Shown here: positions 14,122 through 20,285 of the stretch, one piece after another
Layout: every line of letters begins with the position of its first letter
Numbering within the stretch: position 1 is the first letter of the stretch
NCBI GenBank assembly: GCA_030019325.1
Contig: JASEFB010000026.1
Location: 1 to 20,745 of the forward strand
DNA: 20,745 bases
Source of the DNA: an archaeon
GTDB lineage: Archaea; Halobacteriota; Syntropharchaeia; Alkanophagales; Methanospirareceae
Reading direction: 5' to 3'
The notes under the pieces: model-generated
The model's database searches: none
The model's input: the letters and a program-made list of their open reading frames with translations, nothing else
What the model was told of the DNA's origin: nothing
Position numbers and translations under genes: made by a program

Positions 14122-14952
14122 ATGATAATCACTATAGCTGCCGGCAAGGGAGGGACGGGAAAGACATTAGTGGCAACAAGCCTTGCTCTCTCAATAGATA
14201 ACGTCCAATTCATCGACTGCGATGTAGAGGAGCCGGATGCTCATATCTTACTTAGACCTGAGATATTTTCAAGAAAGCCTGTTTTCATTCCGGTTCCGCA
14301 GGTGGATGAGGAAAAATGCACTGGTTGTGGGAAATGTAGCGAGGTTTGTGTCTATCATGCGATAGCCGTATTTAGCCAGAGAGTCCTCATATTTCCCGAA
14401 CTTTGCCACGGCTGCGGTGCCTGTGTCCATCTTTGCCCTGAGAATGCGATTTCAGAGGAAGGAATGAAAGTTGGAGTGGTAGAAAGTGGGAAAGCGGATG
14501 GAATAGAGTTTATTCAAGGGAAGCTTGACATCGGAAAGCCCATGCCTACGCCCGTCATACGTGAGGTGAAGAGGGAAATTAATCCTAAGAGAACAGTGAT
14601 TATAGATGTCGCTCCTGGGACCTCTTGCCCAATGGCAGAGGCAGTGAAGGGCTCTGATTTTTGTATCTTAGTAACTGAGCCTACGCCTTTTGGGCTTTAT
14701 GACCTTAAACTTGCGATAGAAGTGGTAAAGAAGCTCAAAGTCAACTTTGGCGTGATAATTAACCGGGATGGTATTGGAGATTACAGGTTGGAGGATTATT
14801 GCAAAAGCGAAGAAATTCCGGTTCTCCTTAAAATACCTTTTCAAAGGAAAATAGCAGAACTTTATTCAAAGGGCGTTTCCCTGGTCTCGGGAATGCCAGA
14901 GTGGAAGGAGGATTTCAACAATCTTTTTAGGGAGATTAAAGAAGCGAGATGA
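14122..14952 (+). CDS. MinD-superfamily ATPase with inserted 2[4Fe-4S] ferredoxin domain (module 1, first)
   Basis: The 276-residue protein belongs to the COG1149 type. It has a deviant Walker A AGKGGTGKT (7-15), DCDVEEPDAH, then an inserted ferredoxin domain with CTGCGKCSEVC (C66, C69, C72, C76) and CHGCGACVHLC (C95, C98, C101, C105). The ATPase fold resumes with IIDVAPGTSCPMAEAV, LVTEPTPFGLYDLKLA and VIINRDG. All eight cluster Cys residues and the ATPase motifs are intact. Family members are thought to couple ATP hydrolysis to Fe-S or electron handling, but no reaction is established. It overlaps the radical SAM gene by ATGA. A second, more distant copy lies at 18138. Confidence 0.93.
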   Translation: MIITIAAGKGGTGKTLVATSLALSIDNVQFIDCDVEEPDAHILLRPEIFSRKPVFIPVPQVDEEKCTGCGKCSEVCVYHAIAVFSQRVLIFPELCHGCGACVHLCPENAISEEGMKVGVVESGKADGIEFIQGKLDIGKPMPTPVIREVKREINPKRTVIIDVAPGTSCPMAEAVKGSDFCILVTEPTPFGLYDLKLAIEVVKKLKVNFGVIINRDGIGDYRLEDYCKSEEIPVLLKIPFQRKIAELYSKGVSLVSGMPEWKEDFNNLFREIKEAR

Positions 14953-15719
14953 AATTAATCTACGGGCCTGTTTATTCGTGGCGTCTGGGCCTATCTTTGG
15001 GTATAGATTTGATTGCTACGGATGATAAAATATGCTCCTTCGACTGTATCTATTGCCAGCTTGAGAGAACGAATCGGAAAACGATAGAAAGGAGTAAATT
15101 TGTGGATGAAGGAATAATAAAGGGGGAGTTGCCCATTGCTATTAAACAGAGTGAGCAAGAGACTATAACCTTCTCAGGCATGGGGGAGCCAACTCTCGCT
15201 TCTAATCTTGAAGAAGCTGTGGAAATCGTAAGAGAGATTACAAACCTGCCAATCGCTATCCTCACAAATTCATCCTTTTTTCATATTAAAGAAGTGCGAA
15301 GTGCTCTATTAGAGTTTGATAGAGTGGTAGCGAAGCTTGATGCACATAATGAGAGTCTATTTCAAGAAATAAACAGACCTCACCACTCCATTTCCTTCGA
15401 TAGTATCTTAAAATGGTTAAAAATATTTAGAGATGCGTATGAAGGGAGATTTGAACTGCAGATGATGTTCATTGATGCGAATAAAGGATATGCGAGGGAG
15501 ATGGCGGAGATAGCTTTTGAGATAAAGCCGGATGAAGTTCAGGTAAATACCCCTTTGAGGACTTGCCCTGTAAATCCTCTGAGCAAAGAAGAAATAGAAG
15601 AGATAAAAGGAGTGTTTGAGGAAGAGGGATTGAATGTCGTTTCAGTATATGATGCGAAGAAGAAAAGGGTGAAGCCATTGGAGATAGAAGAGGTTTTAAG
15701 AAGGAGGAAGGATGTATGA
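14949..15719 (+). CDS. Radical SAM protein (COG0731-type), module 1
   Basis: The 256-residue protein has the radical SAM cluster motif C29-x3-C33-x2-C36 (CSFDCIYCQ) after the conserved YGPVYSWRLGLSLGID. It also has the GGE-type SAM-binding segment FSGMGEPTLASN, AILTNSS, and a C-terminal half with VAKLDA, NRPHHSISF, ELQMMFI and VNTPLR. Close relatives in archaea and anaerobes are annotated only as Fe-S oxidoreductases and are distinct from the wybutosine enzyme TYW1. It overlaps both MinD genes by 4 bp, so the three products are likely made in balanced amounts and act together. Confidence 0.92.
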   Translation: MKLIYGPVYSWRLGLSLGIDLIATDDKICSFDCIYCQLERTNRKTIERSKFVDEGIIKGELPIAIKQSEQETITFSGMGEPTLASNLEEAVEIVREITNLPIAILTNSSFFHIKEVRSALLEFDRVVAKLDAHNESLFQEINRPHHSISFDSILKWLKIFRDAYEGRFELQMMFIDANKGYAREMAEIAFEIKPDEVQVNTPLRTCPVNPLSKEEIEEIKGVFEEEGLNVVSVYDAKKKRVKPLEIEEVLRRRKDV

Positions 15720-16606
15720 AAGAGATAGTGGTAATAAGTGGAAAAGGAGGGACAGGGAAGACTTCTATTCTTGCTTCCTTCGCAGTTCTTGCCGAAAGAA
15801 AGGTTATTTGCGATGCTGACGTTGATGCTCCGGACCTTCATCTCCTCCTTAAGCCTGAGATAGAGGAGGAGCACGATTTCTGGGGAAGAGAAGTGGCTTT
15901 TATTGAAAAAGATAAGTGCACCGAGTGCGGACTTTGCCTTGAATGTCGTTTCAATGCGATAAAGGATTTTGAGGTGGATTTCTTTTCCTGTGAAGGCTGT
16001 CGCCTTTGCTTTTATCTCTGCCCTGGGAATGCGATAGAAATGAAGCCCAATCTTGCCGGACACTGGTTTACCTCGAGGACGAAGTATGGGCTTTTTGTTC
16101 ATGCCAAGCTTGAGCCTGGACAGGAGAATTCAGGGAAACTCGTTGCCGAAGTGAAACAGGCAGCGAGGAAGATTGCAGAAAGGGAAAGAATTGAACTTAT
16201 TTTGTGTGATGGTCCACCAGGAATGGGTTGTCCAGTGATTTCATCGCTCTCCGGAGCCTCTCTTGCTTTGCTCGTGACTGAACCCACTCTTTCAGGGATT
16301 CACGATTTAGAGAGAGTTTTGGACGTTTGCTGCCATTTTGGAATTCCAGCAGCCGTTGTCATCAATAAATATGACCTCGATGCGGGAAATACTTTTGAAA
16401 TTGAGAGGTTCTGTGCTGAAAGAGAGGTTGAAGTTCTTGCTCGTATTCCCTTTGATAATGTGGTTCCAGAAGCTATTGTTAAGGGGATGCCGGTGGTGGA
16501 ATATACGAATACGAATACGAATACGAATACGAATGAAAGAGTCTCTCGTGAGATAAAAGCGCTATGGAAGAAACTTGAAGAAGGGATAGGTGCGTCAGGG
16601 TGGTGA
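15716..16606 (+). CDS. MinD-superfamily ATPase with ferredoxin insert (module 1, second)
   Basis: The 296-residue protein has Walker A SGKGGTGKT (8-16), DADVDAPDLH, a ferredoxin insert, DGPPGMGCPV as the switch/Walker B region, LVTEPTLSGIHDLERV, and VINKYD. The first cluster motif is CTECGLCLEC, C-x2-C-x2-C-x2-C, one residue shorter than the usual C-x2-C-x2-C-x3-C found in its paralogue at 19408. The second motif, CEGCRLCFYLC, is normal. Near the C-terminus, just after PVVEY, the protein carries five Thr-Asn pairs encoded by a hexanucleotide repeat. It forms the partner of the MinD at 14122 and overlaps the radical SAM gene by ATGA and the next gene by one base. Confidence 0.92.
   Translation: MKEIVVISGKGGTGKTSILASFAVLAERKVICDADVDAPDLHLLLKPEIEEEHDFWGREVAFIEKDKCTECGLCLECRFNAIKDFEVDFFSCEGCRLCFYLCPGNAIEMKPNLAGHWFTSRTKYGLFVHAKLEPGQENSGKLVAEVKQAARKIAERERIELILCDGPPGMGCPVISSLSGASLALLVTEPTLSGIHDLERVLDVCCHFGIPAAVVINKYDLDAGNTFEIERFCAEREVEVLARIPFDNVVPEAIVKGMPVVEYTNTNTNTNTNERVSREIKALWKKLEEGIGASGW
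16505..16534 (+). repeat. Hexanucleotide tandem repeat (ACGAAT)x5
   Basis: Five perfect copies of ACGAAT encode Thr-Asn x5 in the MinD gene. Copy-number changes would keep the frame and vary the linker length by two residues. Confidence 0.95.
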
Positions 16607-17307
16607 TGCTTGAGGTGAAAAAGAAGGTAACAATCACTATAATCTACGACAATAATCCTTGTGATAATAGATTGAGGACCGCATGGGGTTTCTCATGCTT
16701 AATTGAAAAAGGCGAAGAGAAAGTTTTATTTGACACCGGCGGCGATACTGCTACGCTGATAGAAAATATGGGGATATTAAAGAAGGAGCCTGAGAGTATT
16801 GATCTTATTGTGCTTTCTCATCCTCATGCCGACCATACTGGCGGACTCTCTGCTATCTTGAGACAAAACAAGGGTGTAAAGCTCTATTTAGGCGCTTCCT
16901 TTCCTGAAAGCTTCAAAGTATGGGCGAAAGAAGAAGGTGCAGATGTAATAGAGGTATACAAAGCGGAAGAGATATACAAAGATTTCTATACGACCGGTGA
17001 ATTGGGAAGAGGAATAAAGGAGCAGTCTTTGGTAATGAAGACCGAAAGAGGGTTGATAGTTATTACTGGTTGTGCGCATCCGGGAATTGTGAGCATTTTG
17101 CAAGAAGTGAGAAGAGAATTTAATGAGAAGATATACCTCGTGCTTGGCGGATTCCATCTTGGAGAGGTGGATGTTTCAAAAGATTTGAGAAGATTGGGCG
17201 TAGAGAGGGTTGCTCCTTGTCACTGCACTGGAAATAAAGCGATAGCTTTCCTCGAAAGAGAATACGGAAACGATTTCATTAGAAACGGTGTTGGGCGGGT
17301 GATATAA
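16606..17307 (+). CDS. Metallo-beta-lactamase-fold hydrolase (COG1237-like), first
   Basis: I choose the ATG at 16606, which overlaps the preceding stop codon by one base (TGATG). The frame could start two codons earlier at GTG. The 233-residue protein has the metal-binding H72-x-H74-x-D76-H77 in SHPHADHTGG, a downstream GCAHPG, GGFHLG and the terminal CHCTG, all in the order seen in COG1237 (7,8-dihydropterin-6-methyl-... synthase-like MBL proteins). VLFDTGGD supplies the preceding strand. The substrate is unknown. It is translationally linked to MinD and therefore probably belongs to the same pathway. Confidence 0.9.
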   Translation: MLEVKKKVTITIIYDNNPCDNRLRTAWGFSCLIEKGEEKVLFDTGGDTATLIENMGILKKEPESIDLIVLSHPHADHTGGLSAILRQNKGVKLYLGASFPESFKVWAKEEGADVIEVYKAEEIYKDFYTTGELGRGIKEQSLVMKTERGLIVITGCAHPGIVSILQEVRREFNEKIYLVLGGFHLGEVDVSKDLRRLGVERVAPCHCTGNKAIAFLEREYGNDFIRNGVGRVI

Positions 17308-17313
17308 AAAAGA

Positions 17314-18141
17314 ATGAGAATAACAACGTTAAGCGAGAATACCGCGGGGAAGCGCCCAAAAGGGCTGTTGGCTGAGTATGGTCTCTCTATTCTGGTTGAG
17401 ACCGATGAGCAGAAGATTCTATTTGACACGGGGCAGAATATCTCCGTGGTTCATAATGCACCCCTTTTAGGCATAGATTTGAGGGATCTCGATGTAATAG
17501 TGCTGAGCCATGGTCATTATGATCACACCGGCGGATTGAAGCAAGTATTAGAAGAGACGGGTGAGATCGAAGTAATTGCCCATCCCGACATCTTCAAGAG
17601 GAGGTACGCAAAGCATGAAAATAGCAAGACCCCGATAGGAATTCCTTATGCAAAGACCGAGTTAGAAGATGCTGGAGCAAAGTTCAGATTCAGCGAAGAA
17701 CCAACAACCATCGGAGATATCACCATAACGGGTAAAGTGGAGAGAAGGACCGATTTTGAGAAGATAGATGCAACGCTGTATGTTGAAGAGGGCGATGAGC
17801 TGAAGGAGGATGAGCTACTGGACGATCAGGCATTGGTGATAAAGACCGATAGAGGATTATTCGTGATCCTCGGCTGTGCACATCGTGGTATGATCAACAC
17901 GATAGAGCAGGCAAAGAGGATCACCGGTGAAGATAAAATATACGGTGTTATAGGTGGAACACATCTGGTAGCAGCAGATAAGCTACAGATGGAGGAGACG
18001 GTTAAGGCTTTAAAAGCGTACAAGATTCAGAGAATAGGTGTTTCGCACTGCACAGGACCACAAGCATCTGCAAGACTTGCCGATGAGTTTGGTGACAGGT
18101 TCTTCTACAACAATGCCGGAAGTGCTATAGAGCTGGAATGA
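17314..18141 (+). CDS. Metallo-beta-lactamase-fold hydrolase (COG1237-like), second
   Basis: This 275-residue paralogue of the preceding gene is longer in the middle. LFDTGQN is followed by SHGHYDHTGG (H66, H68, D70, H71), GCAHRG, GGTHLV and SHCTGPQA. The metal ligands are complete. The extra central region (about residues 95-165) has acidic and Gly-rich turns and resembles archaeal COG1237 proteins of about 270 residues. It starts 6 bp after the previous stop and overlaps the next MinD gene by ATGA, so it bridges the two MinD modules in one transcript. Confidence 0.9.
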   Translation: MRITTLSENTAGKRPKGLLAEYGLSILVETDEQKILFDTGQNISVVHNAPLLGIDLRDLDVIVLSHGHYDHTGGLKQVLEETGEIEVIAHPDIFKRRYAKHENSKTPIGIPYAKTELEDAGAKFRFSEEPTTIGDITITGKVERRTDFEKIDATLYVEEGDELKEDELLDDQALVIKTDRGLFVILGCAHRGMINTIEQAKRITGEDKIYGVIGGTHLVAADKLQMEETVKALKAYKIQRIGVSHCTGPQASARLADEFGDRFFYNNAGSAIELE

Positions 18142-18806
18142 TCATTTCAATAGCAAGCGGAAAAGGGGGTACCGGTAAAACAACAGTTGCTGTGAACCTG
18201 GCGTTATCTAAGGGTGATGTCCAACTTTTAGATTGCGATGTTGAGGAGCCAAATGCGCATCTCTTCCTCCAGCCGAAGATAGAGGAGGAAGAGCGGGTTT
18301 GCATAAAAGTACCACGAATAGACAAGGAGAGATGTGATTACTGTGGTGGATGCGCCACGTTCTGTCAGTTCAACGCACTCTTTGTGGTAAGAGCAGATGC
18401 TGAGAAGGATAGAGAAGGCAAAGTGCTCTTATTTCCAGAGCTGTGTCATGGATGCGGTGGCTGTTCACTCATCTGTCCACGGAGTGCAATAACAGAGGAG
18501 GATAGGGAAATTGGCGTGGTTAAACGAGCTAAAACGCTTGATGCTAATGTTGACCTTGTCTTTGGCGAACTTCACATAGGAGAACCAATGCCCGTGCCGG
18601 TGATAAAGGCAGTGAAAAGCAAGCTTGACACTCGTAAGACTGTGATCATCGATTGTCCACCGGGGACTTCATGTCCGGTTATACACGCTGTTTATGGCAG
18701 TGACTATTGCATTTTGGTAACAGAGCCAACTCCCTTTGGATTACACGACCTCAAGCTCATGGTAGAGGTGTTAAAAGAGCAAGATTTGTCAAAGTGGAGA
18801 GGATAA
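18138..18806 (+). CDS. MinD-superfamily ATPase with ferredoxin insert, C-terminally truncated (module 2, first)
   Basis: It is homologous to the MinD at 14122 but diverged: MIISIASGKGGTGKTT, DCDVEEPNAH, ferredoxin motifs CDYCGGCATFC and CHGCGGCSLIC, IIDCPPGTSCPV and LVTEPTPFGLHDLKL are all kept. After LMVEVLKE, near 18780, the similarity ends. The frame runs eight codons into sequence belonging to the next gene and stops at 222 residues, about 70 short by comparison with the paralogue. The lost part would hold the VINRDG base-recognition strand and the last helices. The join to the radical SAM remnant shows a deletion of roughly 360 bp. The protein may still bind clusters but is unlikely to be a normal ATPase. 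Confidence 0.75.
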   Translation: MIISIASGKGGTGKTTVAVNLALSKGDVQLLDCDVEEPNAHLFLQPKIEEEERVCIKVPRIDKERCDYCGGCATFCQFNALFVVRADAEKDREGKVLLFPELCHGCGGCSLICPRSAITEEDREIGVVKRAKTLDANVDLVFGELHIGEPMPVPVIKAVKSKLDTRKTVIIDCPPGTSCPVIHAVYGSDYCILVTEPTPFGLHDLKLMVEVLKEQDLSKWRG

Positions 18807-19411
18807 AAAAGGATTTATCAGAAGCTCTTGACGCTCTCAAAGGAAGTGAGGTAGATATTATAACATTCTCAGGAATGGGAGAGCCTACGCTCGCCTCTAA
18901 CCTCTGCGAAGCGATTGAAGTAGTGAGAGCGATTACCGACCTGCCTATCGCAATTCTAACAAACTCGTCTCTTCTTCACCTTCAAGAGGTGCGCAGCACG
19001 CTGAAGAAGATTGATAAGGTGGTTGCGAAGTTAGATGTTCCAAATGCGGAAATATTCAAGAAAATTAATAGACCTCATGCGTCCATTTCTTTAAAAAACA
19101 TCTTGAAGGGGATAAAAGAATTGAGGAAGGCGTATGAGGGCGAATTTGAACTGCAAATGATGTTTATTACTGAGAATAAAAGGAATGCGGAGGAATTGGC
19201 AAGCCTCGCGGTGGAAATAGATCCTGATAGAGTTGAGATAAACACTCCTTTGAGAGGCTGTCCAGCCAAGCCTCTGAGCACGGAGGAATTAAGGGATATA
19301 AACCGGATATTTGAGAAAAAGGGATTGGATACCGTCTCGGTTTATGAAGCACGAAAGCCAGAAGTGAAATCCGTTAATTATGAAGAAACTTCAAAGAGGA
19401 GACCTGAATGA
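18785..19411 (+). pseudogene. Radical SAM gene lacking its 5' end (module 2)
   Basis: From FVKVERIKKDLSEALDAL onward this frame matches the radical SAM protein at 14949 (FSGMGEPTLASN, AILTNSS, VAKLD, NRPHASIS, ELQMMFI, INTPLRGCP). The first roughly 48 residues, including the CxxxCxxC cluster motif, are gone. The frame is open back to a TTG at 18707, but that part is the MinD gene read out of frame. The only plausible in-frame start near the junction is GTG 18794, without a clear ribosome-binding site. Without the cluster Cys residues it cannot do radical SAM chemistry. The remainder is well conserved, which suggests that the deletion is recent. The frame overlaps the next start by ATGA, as in module 1. 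Confidence 0.8.
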
Positions 19412-19884
19412 AGCAACTAGCAATATTAAGCGGAAAAGGTGGCACGGGTAAAACGACAATAGCTGCTGCTTTCACAGCACTGGCATCAAATAAAATAATC
19501 GCGGATTGTGATGTGGATGCTCCAAATCTCTATTTAGTATTGAATCCGGAGATAAAGGCTAAGAAAGAGTTTAAGGGCTCTAAAACTGTGGTAATAGACG
19601 AGGATAAGTGCACGGAGTGTGGGCTTTGCGAAGATAAGTGCAGGTTTGATGCCATTCATGATTACGAAATAAATCCGATTTTATGCGAGGGATGCGGTGT
19701 GTGCGTTATCTCATGCCCCGAAGAAGCGATACGGTTGGAAGAAGGGAAGATACGGTATGACGAGTCAATCACGAAAGCAATGGTTGAAGGAGTTCCTGTG
19801 GTGGAGTTTGAAACTGAAACAAAGGGCAAAGCAGCAGAAGAAATAAAAGGGATGTGGAATCGAATCAATCAAATTCTGCAGTAA
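19408..19884 (+). CDS. MinD-superfamily ATPase with ferredoxin insert, large internal deletion (module 2, second)
   Basis: This counterpart of the MinD at 15716 is 158 residues long instead of about 290. It keeps SGKGGTGKTT, DCDVDAPNLY, and a complete ferredoxin insert (CTECGLCEDKC and CEGCGVCVISC). It then jumps from EEAIRLEE directly to GKIRYDESITKAMVEG and PVVEF, the far C-terminal end of the family. About 120 residues, including the DGPPG switch region and the NKYD strand, are missing in frame. The octamer GATACGGT occurs on both sides of the join (19728-19735 and 19749-19756), hinting at recombination between short repeats. It is probably non-functional as an ATPase, though a ferredoxin-like role is conceivable. 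Confidence 0.75.
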   Translation: MKQLAILSGKGGTGKTTIAAAFTALASNKIIADCDVDAPNLYLVLNPEIKAKKEFKGSKTVVIDEDKCTECGLCEDKCRFDAIHDYEINPILCEGCGVCVISCPEEAIRLEEGKIRYDESITKAMVEGVPVVEFETETKGKAAEEIKGMWNRINQILQ

Positions 19885-20001
19885 CTAGCCTCGAGATATC
19901 TTCAATTTCCAGAGCATATGCCACAAATTCCACCATTTGGGACTATATGTAGTCAAACCCAGAGAAAAGGTATATACTTTGTACTTGTTTAGCTCCGTAG
20001 A

Positions 20002-20151
20002 AAATCCCAAATCCAAATATATACCAATACTACCAAACAAATCCCAAACTCCAATACTACTAATTTTGCACCCCTTTTTGCTCATTCTTTCTCTTTGGGA
20101 TTTGGAAATTGGGATTTACCTGGGATTTGGTAGTATTTGTCGTTGGGATTT
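20002..20151. repeat. Inverted-repeat cluster based on AAATCCCA / TGGGATTT
   Basis: AAATCCCA occurs at 20002-20009 and 20039-20046, and CCAATACTAC at 20024-20033 and 20051-20060. In inverted orientation, TGGGATTT occurs four times at about 20096, 20110, 20121 and 20144. AATACTACCAAA (20026-20037) pairs perfectly with TTTGGTAGTATT (20126-20137). The whole can fold into a long imperfect hairpin. The rest of the 380-bp spacer (19885-20001) is AT-rich with nothing I can name. Confidence 0.6.
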
Positions 20152-20176
20152 ATTCTCAAGCTATACAAATACTATA

Positions 20177-20191
20177 CTTTTATATAGTATA
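20177..20191 (+). promoter_or_regulatory. Putative TATA box for atwA
   Basis: CTTTTATATAGTATA is a strong archaeal TATA element. The expected transcription start is near 20212, giving a leader of about 55-75 nt that contains both hairpins described next. Confidence 0.5.
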
Positions 20192-20211
20192 AACCTTAAA
20201 CTATATCCTAT

Positions 20212-20253
20212 GTGGGGCTCTGCCCCACGACCCCGCAAGCCCTGTAAGGGCTT
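20212..20253 (+). repeat. Two perfect hairpins in the atwA leader (REP-like)
   Basis: GTGGGGC-TCT-GCCCCAC (20212-20228) and AAGCCCT-GTA-AGGGCTT (20237-20253) are separated by 8 nt. Both are near-copies of hairpins at 1447-1463 and 1566-1582, including the CCCGCAAGCCCT lead-in. Confidence 0.75.
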
Positions 20254-20285
20254 AATGGCGGTCAGTTATGAAGAGTGAGAGGAAA

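Noticed and set aside
15539..16102. A 187-codon minus-strand open frame opposite the radical SAM and MinD genes.
   Set aside because: It is a shadow of two overlapping recognised genes and has no motif of its own.
16505..16534. A tandem repeat as a CRISPR remnant.
   Set aside because: The units are contiguous 6-mers inside a coding frame without spacers.
20002..20151. A repeat cluster as a CRISPR array.
   Set aside because: The units are short, in both orientations and irregularly spaced, and no cas genes are seen.
19937..20278. A 113-codon plus-strand open frame in the spacer before atwA.
   Set aside because: It is made of the inverted repeats, TATA box and hairpins, and its translation is not protein-like.
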